Shown piece after piece: positions 1-5,344 of a stretch of DNA of 6,638 bases. The DNA comes from JARRLC01 sp037387425 (GTDB taxonomy: Bacteria > Pseudomonadota > Alphaproteobacteria > Rhizobiales > Rhodomicrobiaceae): contig JARRLC010000138.1 of the NCBI GenBank assembly GCA_037387425.1, forward strand, positions 1 to 6,638. The letters run 5' to 3'. How positions within the stretch are numbered: the first letter of the stretch is position 1; every line of letters begins with the position of its first letter. The notes under the pieces are model-generated. The model worked only from the letters and a program-made list of their open reading frames with translations. It was not told the origin of the DNA and searched no databases. The position numbers were made by a program, and so were the translations under genes.

Positions 1-72
1 CTCCCGGCGAACGGGAGCGGCGGGCCTGAAACCGATGAGGAGCCTAATCCATGGGACGATATTCTTCGCTGA
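1..72 (+). CDS. possible 3' end of an unrecognised protein gene (partial)
   Basis: Reading from base 1 in frame 1 gives 23 residues ending PETDEEPNPWDDILR and then TGA at 70-72. The acidic, proline-rich tail ending in a short hydrophobic patch looks like a natural protein C-terminus, resembling the flexible tails of DNA-metabolism proteins. The open stretch is far too short to prove coding, and frame 2 is also open to a TAA at 89-91. If real, it belongs to the island carrying the integrase and would end 65 bases before it. No family is recognised. The first 17 bases can also form a small hairpin (6-bp stem, 5-base loop). Confidence 0.3.
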   Translation, partial: LPANGSGGPETDEEPNPWDDILR

Positions 73-137
73 TGCGACGGTCCTGAATTAACAGCATAGG
101 TTTTATGGAAGCGTGGGGAAGAGGACCCGCTTGAGAT

Positions 138-1295
138 ATGGCATGGGTAAAATACAAATACATTACGAAGGATCGGGATCGGCACGGCAATTTGCGGTAT
201 TATTTTCGCCGTCCCGGCAAACCAAAAATCCGGTTGCGCGGGCTTCCAGGGTCGGAAGAATTCACAGCCGCTTACAAGGCGGCGCTTTCAGGTGATAACC
301 CGTCCGAAACCAAGGCGGAAAAGAGCTTCGAGTGGCTTTGCAAGCGATATTACCGCTCGGCCAACTTTCAGTCGCTTGATCCCGATACACGGCGACGCAA
401 GCAATCCGTGCTTGATGAAATCTGCAACATCGTGGGTACCAGTGGCAAACGTCTCGGGTTCGCACCCTATGCCGGGCTTAAGCGAACGCATGTCCGGCAA
501 CTCCGCGACATGAAGGCGGATAAGCCCGAAGCTGCAAATTTTCGCCTGAAGCAGATTTCGGCGCTTTACGCCTGGGCGATTAAGAGCGATCTCGCCTCGG
601 TTAATCCAGCAGAGAAAGTCGAAAAGCTGAGCAACGGTTCTGAGGGCTACTACACCTGGACCGATCAAGAAGTTGAGGTGTTCGAAGCTTGTTGGCCAAT
701 CGGCTCCAGGCCGCGTTTGGCTATGTCCATCATGCTTTATCTAGGTGTGCGGCGCTCGGACGCTGTTTTGATTGGGCGGAAGCACGAGAGCAGGGACGGC
801 CTGTCGGTGACGTTTTCCCAGTTCAAAGGACGCAGGAAGAACCCCAAGGTGTTGACATTACCGATCTTGCCGCCATTTCGGGTTATCCTCAACGAGAGCC
901 AACTTGGACGCGAGACATGGCTTGAGACGAATTTCGGTAAGCCCTACAGCGCGGCAGGGTTTGGAAACGCTTTCAGGGATTGGTGTTTGGAGGCTGCGTT
1001 ACCGCGATGCACGGCGCATGGCTTGCGTAAAATCAGCGCTGTCCGCGCGGCAGAGGCTGGAGCAAGCGAACATGAGCTTATGGCGATGTTCGGCTGGGAA
1101 GATGCTGACCAGGCGCGAATCTACACACGCAAGGCAGCACAGAAAAAACTAGCGGCTAGCGGGGCTGCGAAACTCAATTTGAGCCGCACCATTGTCCCAC
1201 CTTCTGTCCCACCAAAAATAAATGTATTTAGAAACAGCCACTTACAGAAAGGATGGCTCCCCGGGCCGGACTCGAACCAGCGACCCAGCGGTTAA
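138..1295 (+). CDS. int: tyrosine-recombinase integrase of a tRNA-Asn-targeting element
   Basis: This 385-residue protein has the layout of phage and island tyrosine integrases. An N-terminal arm-binding-like region (about residues 5-50) is followed by a core-binding helical domain (about 62-165) and a catalytic domain (about 175-345). Visible catalytic residues are Arg205 (YLGVRRSD), a probable Lys230 in the beta-hairpin (FSQFKGRRK), His294 and Arg297 (HGLRK), Trp320 at the His/Trp position (MFGW), and nucleophile Tyr329 (RIYTR) nine residues later. The set is complete, so the enzyme may be active. Such enzymes integrate and excise an element by site-specific strand exchange. ATG 138 is the first possible start, since an in-frame stop lies at 132-134; only a weak purine-rich RBS (about 115-125) precedes it. 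The last 13 or so residues are antisense tRNA sequence, and the TAA stop overlaps the tRNA anticodon, so the C-terminal tail is defined by the target site. Confidence 0.93.
   Translation: MAWVKYKYITKDRDRHGNLRYYFRRPGKPKIRLRGLPGSEEFTAAYKAALSGDNPSETKAEKSFEWLCKRYYRSANFQSLDPDTRRRKQSVLDEICNIVGTSGKRLGFAPYAGLKRTHVRQLRDMKADKPEAANFRLKQISALYAWAIKSDLASVNPAEKVEKLSNGSEGYYTWTDQEVEVFEACWPIGSRPRLAMSIMLYLGVRRSDAVLIGRKHESRDGLSVTFSQFKGRRKNPKVLTLPILPPFRVILNESQLGRETWLETNFGKPYSAAGFGNAFRDWCLEAALPRCTAHGLRKISAVRAAEAGASEHELMAMFGWEDADQARIYTRKAAQKKLAASGAAKLNLSRTIVPPSVPPKINVFRNSHLQKGWLPGPDSNQRPSG
1149..1162 (+). repeat. tandem heptamer CTAGCGG x2
   Basis: CTAGCGG occurs twice back to back (1149-1155 and 1156-1162) near the 3' end of the integrase gene, just after the codons for the catalytic Tyr region. 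It may be coincidental coding sequence encoding Leu-Ala-Ala-Ser-Gly-Ala, or part of an integrase-binding region. Confidence 0.35.
1193..1213 (+). repeat. direct repeat TGTCCCACC x2, possible integrase arm-type sites
   Basis: TGTCCCACC is present at 1193-1201 and 1205-1213, a 12-base period. The pair lies 41 bases from the tRNA 3' end, on the island side. Tyrosine integrases bind short direct repeats (arm sites) beside the core attachment site, and the position fits that role. The repeat also encodes a repeated VPPxVPP in the integrase tail, so a protein-level explanation is possible. The functional role is inference. Confidence 0.4.
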
Positions 1296-1296
1296 C
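1254..1296. other. probable attachment-site junction (att core) in the tRNA-Asn 3' half
   Basis: The integrase reads directly into the 3' end of tRNA-Asn, and nothing else lies between them. In integrative elements this arrangement marks one end of the insertion, with the crossover core inside the tRNA 3' half or anticodon loop. The element would extend leftwards beyond base 1. The exact core cannot be fixed, because the other end, with its duplicate of the tRNA 3' segment, is outside the window. Confidence 0.6.
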
Positions 1297-1329
1297 AGCC
1301 GCTTGCTCTACCAACTGAGCTACCGGGGA
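1254..1329 (-). tRNA. tRNA-Asn (anticodon GTT), CCA encoded
   Basis: The reverse strand folds into a complete 76-nt cloverleaf. The acceptor stem is TCCCCGG/CCGGGGA, the D stem GCTC/GAGC, and the anticodon stem AGCGG/CCGCT with loop CTGTTAA. The T stem is GCTGG/CCGGC with loop TTCGAGT, the discriminator is G and the CCA is genome-encoded. The anticodon GTT is at plus-strand 1294-1296. It delivers asparagine for AAC/AAU codons. The gene is intact even though the integrase gene overlaps its 3' half, as expected when an element integrates at a tRNA 3' end and restores the tRNA sequence. Confidence 0.97.
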
Positions 1330-1332
1330 ATA

Positions 1333-1346
1333 AGCGCGAACGCGCT
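1333..1346. repeat. palindrome AGCGCG-AA-CGCGCT directly 5' of tRNA-Asn
   Basis: A perfect 6-bp inverted repeat with a 2-base centre lies 3 bases upstream of the mature tRNA 5' end, in the tRNA precursor leader. It could be a processing-related hairpin, a protein site, or chance in GC-rich sequence. No clear -35/-10 promoter for the tRNA was found further upstream. Confidence 0.4.
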
Positions 1347-1468
1347 AGCCACATTCGCTATAGCAAAAACCTATGGCCGCCGCTACCTAAAATGCGTGTT
1401 TTTTATCTGAAATTTTCCGCGAGCTTTTCTGTGTCTGGAATGACATCCACATGAGAAAAAAATTGTCT

Positions 1469-1485
1469 GTATATCCAGGATATAC
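1469..1485. repeat. perfect 17-bp palindrome GTATATCC-A-GGATATAC
   Basis: Two 8-base arms are exact reverse complements around a single central A. This is the shape of a homodimeric regulator operator, such as those of GntR-, MarR- or TetR-like proteins. It sits in the 257-base gap between tRNA-Asn and the leuA 3' end, about 140 bases upstream of the tRNA gene on the minus strand. No convincing open reading frame explains it, and the regulator is unknown. Confidence 0.55.
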
Positions 1486-1528
1486 GGTCAGCAACTTCTC
1501 TTCCCAAATGTATGGCAACCCAAGAGGC

Positions 1529-1561
1529 GCGCCTTGCTTTGCAAACATCAAAGCAAGACGC
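1529..1561 (-). terminator. stem-loop downstream of leuA, candidate terminator
   Basis: CTTGCTTTG (1533-1541) and CAAAGCAAG (1549-1557) form a perfect 9-bp stem with a 7-base loop. Three further G-C pairs extend it after one mismatch. It begins 25 bases after the leuA stop. No U-run follows on the leuA strand; the sequence continues GCGCGCC. It could therefore act with Rho or as an mRNA 3' stabiliser rather than as a classical intrinsic terminator. Confidence 0.45.
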
Positions 1562-1586
1562 ACTTTTATCTTGGCGATAACTCCAA

Positions 1587-3173
1587 CTAAACCGTCATCA
1601 CATCTGGCGCAGTCTTCTCGCGGCGCACGACCAGCTTGTTGAGCGCGCTCACATAAGCCCGCGCTGAGGCCACCAGCGTATCTGTGTCGGAGCCGCGGCC
1701 CGTAACGGTTTTGCCGCCTTCTTCCAGCCGCACGCTGACATTGGCCTGTGCGTCGGTGCCTTCGGTTACGGCGTGCACCTGGTAGAGTGGCAAACGCGCC
1801 TCATGCGGAATCAGCATCTTGATGGCCTTGAAGATGGCGTCCACCGGACCATCGCCCATGCTTTCGGCAGTGGCGTGTTTGCCGTCAATATCGAGCGTGA
1901 TGGTCGCCTTCTGTGGACCGCCCGTTCCCGCGATCACCGTGATAGACAGCACCTTGATGCGGTCGCGCGCGGTGGCCATGCCCTGATCGACGATAGCTTC
2001 GATATCTTCATCGAAAATCTGTTTTTTCTTGTCGGCCAAGTCTTTCATACGGATAAAGGCGTCTTCGAAAGCGTTGTCGCCCAGATCGTAGCCCAACTCG
2101 CGCAGTTTCTCGCGGAAGGCGTGGCGTCCGGAATGCTTGCCCATCACCAGCGCGGTTTCTTTCAGGCCGATGCTCTCCGGCGTCATAATTTCATAGGTCT
2201 GTGCGTTTTTTAGAACGCCGTCCTGGTGAATGCCGGATTCATGCGCGAAAGCGTTCTTCCCGACGATGGCCTTGTTATATTGCACTGGAAAAGCTGTTAC
2301 CGCCGATACCAGCTTGGAAGCGCGCATCAAACAGGTTGTATCAATGCCGGTCCAATATGGCAGCACATCGTTGCGGGTGTTGATGGTCATTACGATTTCT
2401 TCCAAAGCGGCGTTGCCCGCGCGCTCGCCCAGCCCGTTAATGGTGCATTCGATTTGCCGGGCGCCCCCGCGCATGCCCGCCAGCGAGTTGGCGACGGCCA
2501 GCCCCAAGTCGTTATGACAGTGGGTGGAGAAGATGGCCTTGTCACTGTTCGGCACGCGCTCGCGGATCATCTTGATGAGTTCGTAGAATTCTTCCGGTGT
2601 GGCGTATCCGACCGTATCAGGGATGTTGACGGTGGTCGCGCCTGCGTCAATGGCGGCTTCCACGCAACGGCACAGGAAATCGTGTTCGGTGCGGGTGGCG
2701 TCCATGGCCGACCATTCCACTTTCTCAGTGTAGGTGCGGGCGCGCTGGACCGAGGTCACAACCTTTTCGAAAACCTGCTCCTGAGTCAGCCCCAACTGAA
2801 ACTCGCGATGCAAGGGCGATGTGCCAATGAACGTATGGATGCAGGGGTGTTTGGCGTCGCGCAACGCTTCGCCCGCACGGTCGATATCAGCGAGGGAGGC
2901 GCGCGCCAATCCGCACACGACGCTGTTTTTCACCACTTTGCCGACTTCGACGACAGCCTGAAAATCGCCGTTCGAGGCAGCGGGGAAGCCCGCTTCAATG
3001 ATGTCTACGCCCATTTCGTCGAGCGTTTCGGCGACCTGCAACTTTTCTTCCAGCGTCATGGAAGCGCCCGGCGATTGCTCGCCATCGCGCAAGGTGGTGT
3101 CAAAGATGTAAATGCGATCAGAAGCGTCACGTTTTACGCGCGCCAACTCTTCGGGTTTGGCTTCAGAAGTCAT
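1587..3173 (-). CDS. leuA: 2-isopropylmalate synthase
   Basis: LeuA condenses acetyl-CoA with 2-oxoisovalerate to 2-isopropylmalate, the first committed step of leucine synthesis, in the cytosol. The 528-residue protein has an N-terminal TIM-barrel catalytic domain (about 21-290) with DTTLRDGEQ at 25-33, including Arg29 and metal-ligand Asp30. THCHND at 217-222 supplies His218 and His220, and Asn254 lies in the GLGERAGNA segment. A linker holds HESGIHQDG (311-319). The C-terminal leucine-sensing regulatory domain (about 405-515) includes ESMGDGP. Length and motifs match the long bacterial LeuA type with feedback inhibition. The ATG at 3173 gives a natural N-terminus; a weak AGGGA lies 12 bases upstream. 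The gene stands alone on its strand. Upstream on the same strand is a leucine-codon run and a hairpin suggesting attenuation control. No frameshift or missing catalytic residue is seen. Confidence 0.97.
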   Translation of the reverse strand: MTSEAKPEELARVKRDASDRIYIFDTTLRDGEQSPGASMTLEEKLQVAETLDEMGVDIIEAGFPAASNGDFQAVVEVGKVVKNSVVCGLARASLADIDRAGEALRDAKHPCIHTFIGTSPLHREFQLGLTQEQVFEKVVTSVQRARTYTEKVEWSAMDATRTEHDFLCRCVEAAIDAGATTVNIPDTVGYATPEEFYELIKMIRERVPNSDKAIFSTHCHNDLGLAVANSLAGMRGGARQIECTINGLGERAGNAALEEIVMTINTRNDVLPYWTGIDTTCLMRASKLVSAVTAFPVQYNKAIVGKNAFAHESGIHQDGVLKNAQTYEIMTPESIGLKETALVMGKHSGRHAFREKLRELGYDLGDNAFEDAFIRMKDLADKKKQIFDEDIEAIVDQGMATARDRIKVLSITVIAGTGGPQKATITLDIDGKHATAESMGDGPVDAIFKAIKMLIPHEARLPLYQVHAVTEGTDAQANVSVRLEEGGKTVTGRGSDTDTLVASARAYVSALNKLVVRREKTAPDVMTV

Positions 3174-3253
3174 TTGTCTAAGGTGTCCCTATTTGGATGC
3201 CCGGCGCCTTTGTGTTGGCCGGTTCAAATTGCGCTCATCGTGTTGAATGCGAA

Positions 3254-3292
3254 CCCCTAAGCGCCCAGCATCGGCCGGACGGCGCTCAGGGG
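3254..3292 (-). promoter_or_regulatory. leuA leader hairpin, possible attenuator element
   Basis: In the leuA-sense RNA, CCCCTGAGCGCC pairs with GGCGCTTAGGGG: 12 bp with one G-U and a 15-base loop. It lies about 80 bases before the leuA ATG. The 5' arm contains the TGA stop of the putative leader peptide and starts 5 bases after the tandem Leu codons, so a ribosome stalled there would cover this arm. The 3' arm GCGCTTA can instead pair with a downstream TGAGCGC (3231-3237), an exact copy of the heptamer in the 5' arm, giving a 7-bp alternative. No U-run follows, so a standard terminator is not evident. The last possible hairpin before leuA (CCGGC/GCCGG, 3201-3222) is short. Confidence 0.5.
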
Positions 3293-3348
3293 CGAATAAG
3301 GAGGAGAAGCGCTAGAGGTGAGCGGGAAGCGTCCAGGCACGGGCGCAC
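3286..3348 (-). CDS. putative leucine leader peptide upstream of leuA
   Basis: A 20-residue reading frame from GTG 3348 ends in residues LALLLLIRP and then TGA. Four tandem leucine codons CTT-CTC-CTC-CTT lie at 3298-3309, with a fifth Leu codon (CTA) two codons earlier. Leucine-rich leader peptides before leu genes are known from proteobacterial attenuation systems, where ribosome stalling at Leu codons under leucine shortage lets transcription continue. Weak points are the GTG start and the lack of a well-placed RBS; another GTG at 3408 in the same frame would give about 40 residues. The complement of the Leu run is AAGGAGGAGAAG, which resembles a plus-strand ribosome-binding site, so coincidence is possible. 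An overlapping ATG frame (3312-3356) encodes 14 residues with three scattered Leu. Confidence 0.4.
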   Translation of the reverse strand: MRPCLDASRSPLALLLLIRP

Positions 3349-3493
3349 GCTAGCATGGCGGGAGCCTGCTTTCGCGTTGTTGCTCTGTATATCGTATGGC
3401 CTGTTCACTTGATCACCGACACCATCAAAAGAAGGTATGTCAAATCATTAACGGAAAATGGGGGCACAGCGCAAGCATTTCTGTGAACATCTC

Positions 3494-3539
3494 GGTCAGG
3501 TTTTTGTCAGGTGACATGGAGTATGAGGAAAACCTGACC
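3494..3539. promoter_or_regulatory. GTCAGGT heptamer cluster: 11-bp-phased direct repeat plus long inverted repeat
   Basis: GTCAGGT occurs at 3495-3501 and again at 3506-3512, exactly 11 bases apart (7-base box plus 4-base spacer). It occurs in inverted form as ACCTGAC at 3532-3538. The outer copies belong to a perfect 11-bp inverted repeat GGTCAGGTTTT/AAAACCTGACC with a 24-base spacer. The middle copy is in a small palindrome, GTCAGGTGAC. Boxes one helical turn apart are typical of OmpR/PhoB-type response-regulator sites. The cluster is 64 bases upstream of the DUF4405 start, so it probably controls that gene. Alternatively the arms form an RNA hairpin. The regulator is unidentified. Confidence 0.5.
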
Positions 3540-3590
3540 CGACAACGTTTCATAACGCAACAAACGTATTCTTTTTACGCAACTGAAGCA

Positions 3591-3595
3591 GGGAG
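3591..3595 (+). promoter_or_regulatory. ribosome-binding site fixing the DUF4405 gene start
   Basis: GGGAG lies 7 bases before ATG 3603. The reading frame is open upstream to 3396, but those extra residues look non-coding and cross the heptamer repeat cluster, so this site favours the internal start. Confidence 0.7.
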
Positions 3596-3602
3596 ACGAA
3601 TT

Positions 3603-4106
3603 ATGGAGCTAAATCGTGAATGGGTAACGCCCGTCACAATAGGTGCGTTTCTGATATCGGCGGTTACTGGCGTGGCGATATTCTTTCACATCGACACTGG
3701 TTTGGCCAAGTTTGCTCACGAATGGTTGAGCTGGCTGCTCTTGGTAGCCGTATTGCTGCATGTCGGCGCTAACTTATTCGGCTTCAAACGGTATTTCACG
3801 GGATGGCGCAGTTTGACGATTATTGTCGCCTCCGTGCTGATCGTGGCGGGAAGTTTCGCCGTTGGCGGCGGTGGCCATGGAGCGGGCGGCCCGCCTCACT
3901 TAAGGCCCGCTCGCGCTCTGGCTCACGCTCCGCTCAGCCTTCTGGCGCAGGTGGCCAAGATCAGCCCGGAAGAATTGCACAAACGTCTGGCGGCAGCCAA
4001 GCTTCCCGCGCCTACGTCTGATGAGCAAAGCCTCAGTGATCTGACCGGGCCGGACCGGCACAAGCAGATCCATGTCATGGCTAATATATTGTCAAAAAAG
4101 AAATGA
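3603..4106 (+). CDS. DUF4405-type small membrane protein, possible b-type haem binder
   Basis: The 167-residue protein begins MELNREWVTP and has three likely membrane helices at about residues 8-29, 41-60 and 69-87. His29, His39 (in HEW) and His53 lie at or near helix ends; this HEW-then-LLHV layout is characteristic of the DUF4405 family, which resembles cytochrome b561 and formate-dehydrogenase gamma-like haem membrane subunits. Haem binding is inferred from family resemblance and not shown. A glycine/histidine-rich linker (about 88-99) leads to a soluble helical C-terminus (110-167) containing ISPEELHKRLAAAKL. That motif resembles helical repeats found after DUF4405 domains. The start at 3603 is supported by a good RBS and the family-like N-terminus. 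It is monocistronic and followed by a terminator hairpin shared with mdh. No redox partner gene is adjacent, so its physiological role is unknown. Confidence 0.8.
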   Translation: MELNREWVTPVTIGAFLISAVTGVAIFFHIDTGLAKFAHEWLSWLLLVAVLLHVGANLFGFKRYFTGWRSLTIIVASVLIVAGSFAVGGGGHGAGGPPHLRPARALAHAPLSLLAQVAKISPEELHKRLAAAKLPAPTSDEQSLSDLTGPDRHKQIHVMANILSKKK

Positions 4107-4121
4107 GCCGCCAAATAGCGT

Positions 4122-4164
4122 AAACGGACGGGGCCGCCGCCATCAACTGACAGCGGCTCCGTTT
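4122..4164. terminator. bidirectional terminator hairpin between convergent genes
   Basis: AAACGGA (4122-4128) pairs with TCCGTTT (4158-4164). GCCGC (4133-4137) pairs with GCGGC (4153-4157), leaving a 4-base bulge on one side. The hairpin is 15 bases after the DUF4405 stop and 3 bases after the mdh stop. T-rich sequence flanks both sides, so it can serve both converging transcripts. Confidence 0.6.
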
Positions 4165-4167
4165 CAG

Positions 4168-5154
4168 TTATTTCGTCAGTAGATGTTCTATGCCGCTGCG
4201 TTCTTCACGCAGTTCGTTTTCGGTGGCGTTCATCCGCTGGCGTGAGAAGTCGTTGATTTCCAGCCCTTGCACAATCTCGCAAACGCCGTTTTTGCAGCGT
4301 ACCGGATAGCCATACAAGATCCCCGGCGCGATATCGTATGAGCCGTCAGATGGAAGCCCCATCGAGACCCAGTCGCCTTCCGGCGTGCCGTGTACCCAGG
4401 TGCGCATATGATCGATAGCCGCAGATGCCGCCGAAGCCGCCGACGAATGCCCACGCGCCTTGATGACCGCCGCGCCGCGTTGCTGAACGGCCGGAATAAA
4501 GGTCTCCGCATACCACGCCTGATCGACCAGCGAGAGTGCGGCTTGGCCTTTTACCGTCGCATGGTGAATATCAGGGTACTGTGTCGCGCTGTGATTGCCC
4601 CAGACAATCGCCTGTTTGATGTCGGCGACGAGCGCGCCCGTCTTTTCAGCAAGCTGGCTGAGCGCGCGGTTATGATCGAGTCGAAGCATGGCGCTGAAAC
4701 AGCTTGGGGAAAGGTCGGGCGCATTGTTCATGGCGATCAACGCATTCGTGTTCGCCGGATTGCCGACCACCAGCACTTTCACATCGCGCTTGGCGTGATC
4801 GTTGAGCGCCTTGCCTTGGGGGGCGAAAATGCCGCCATTGGCTTCCAGCAGGTCTTTGCGCTCCATGCCGGGGCCGCGCGGACGGGAGCCGACCAGAATC
4901 GCGTAATCAATATCCTTAAAGGCCACGTTTGCGTCATCGGTGGCGACTACGCCATGCAAAAGCGGAAATGCGCAGTCGTTCAGCTCCATGACGACGCCGC
5001 TAAGCGCCCCAAGAGCGGGCGTAATTTCCAAGAGATGCAGAATAACGGGCTGGTCCTTGCCAAGCATATCGCCCGAGGCTATGCGGAATAGAAGAGCGTA
5101 GCCGATCTGCCCAGCAGCACCAGTAACAGCAACGCGTACAGGTGATTTCATCAT
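4168..5154 (-). CDS. mdh: malate dehydrogenase (NAD-dependent, type 2)
   Basis: Mdh interconverts malate and oxaloacetate with NAD in the TCA cycle, in the cytosol. The 328-residue length matches the 326-328 of type-2 enzymes. The Rossmann motif TGAAGQIG is at 11-18, and Glu43 (LLEIT) sits at the NAD ribose position. The active-site loop GSRPRGPGMERKDLL (89-103) carries substrate-binding Arg93 and Arg99. RLDHNR (158-163) gives Asp160 and Arg163, and GNHS (186-189) gives catalytic His188. All catalytic residues are present. GAGGAG at 5160-5165 is 5 bases from the first ATG and 8 from the second (5151), so translation may really start at residue 2. It is a single-gene unit and is not linked here to sucCD or sdh as in many alphaproteobacteria. 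Those usually carry the shorter lactate-dehydrogenase-like Mdh, so this type hints at an unusual lineage or gene replacement. Confidence 0.95.
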   Translation of the reverse strand: MMKSPVRVAVTGAAGQIGYALLFRIASGDMLGKDQPVILHLLEITPALGALSGVVMELNDCAFPLLHGVVATDDANVAFKDIDYAILVGSRPRGPGMERKDLLEANGGIFAPQGKALNDHAKRDVKVLVVGNPANTNALIAMNNAPDLSPSCFSAMLRLDHNRALSQLAEKTGALVADIKQAIVWGNHSATQYPDIHHATVKGQAALSLVDQAWYAETFIPAVQQRGAAVIKARGHSSAASAASAAIDHMRTWVHGTPEGDWVSMGLPSDGSYDIAPGILYGYPVRCKNGVCEIVQGLEINDFSRQRMNATENELREERSGIEHLLTK

Positions 5155-5159
5155 GGGGT

Positions 5160-5165
5160 CTCCTC
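5160..5165 (-). promoter_or_regulatory. mdh ribosome-binding site
   Basis: GAGGAG on the minus strand precedes two adjacent ATG codons, at spacings of 5 and 8 bases. The second spacing is closer to the usual optimum. Confidence 0.7.
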
Positions 5166-5172
5166 GTTTACA

Positions 5173-5191
5173 CGGAAGCTATAGCGTTCCG
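5173..5191. repeat. near-perfect inverted repeat in the mdh upstream region
   Basis: CGGAA-GCTATAGC-G-TTCCG is a palindrome with a self-complementary GCTATAGC centre and one extra G. It lies 19-37 bases upstream of the mdh ATG, where an operator or a 5'-UTR hairpin would act. The octamer GCTATAGC recurs at 1357-1364, upstream of tRNA-Asn, and contains a possible -10-like TATAGC in both places. Confidence 0.4.
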
Positions 5192-5207
5192 CCATTTATA
5201 GCCATAT

Positions 5208-5220
5208 GGAAGTAGCCGAT
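5208..5220 (+). repeat. direct repeat GGAAGTAGCCGAT, copy 1
   Basis: This 13-base sequence recurs exactly at 5345-5357, 137 bases away. Similarity extends weakly on both sides: GCCA occurs a few bases before each copy, and TATTAGC follows this copy where ATTGC follows the other. The copies could be paired regulator sites or the footprint of an old local duplication. Confidence 0.5.
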
Positions 5221-5344
5221 TATTAGCAAGTACAAGCCTGCTTTCGTGGCCTAAAACGCGAAGTGAAGCGCAAATATCTGCGTGGAATGTAAAATGCGAC
5301 AGTTATCCACCTGGGGGAACTTCGTCTGTTGCGTCATCGCCACA

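Noticed and set aside
1..1295. CRISPR array or insertion-sequence ends around the integrase
   Set aside because: No regularly spaced repeats or terminal inverted repeats were seen. The integrase is a tRNA-targeting tyrosine recombinase and not a transposase.
1451..1642. 63-residue plus-strand frame between tRNA-Asn and leuA
   Set aside because: It has no clear RBS, contains the 17-bp palindrome and the leuA 3' hairpin, and overlaps the leuA coding end antisense. It matches no recognisable family.
2226..3260. 344-residue plus-strand open frame opposite leuA
   Set aside because: It is the antisense shadow of the GC-rich leuA gene, whose motifs are unambiguous.
3298..3320. AAGGAGGAG as a plus-strand ribosome-binding site with a GTG start at 3318
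   Set aside because: The frame it would serve is only 11 codons long and leads nowhere. The tandem-Leu reading on the leuA strand fits the context better, though the ambiguity remains.
3396..3602. Upstream extension of the DUF4405 reading frame
   Set aside because: The frame is open, but the residues are low in protein-like character and run through the GTCAGGT inverted repeat. A good RBS and a family-like N-terminus support the start at 3603.
4390..5091. 233-residue plus-strand open frame opposite mdh
   Set aside because: It is the antisense shadow of mdh, and its composition is Arg-rich as expected from reverse reading.
5303..5311. TTATCCACC as evidence for a replication origin
   Set aside because: Only one imperfect DnaA-box-like site was found, with no clustered boxes and no origin-linked genes such as dnaA, dnaN or parAB.
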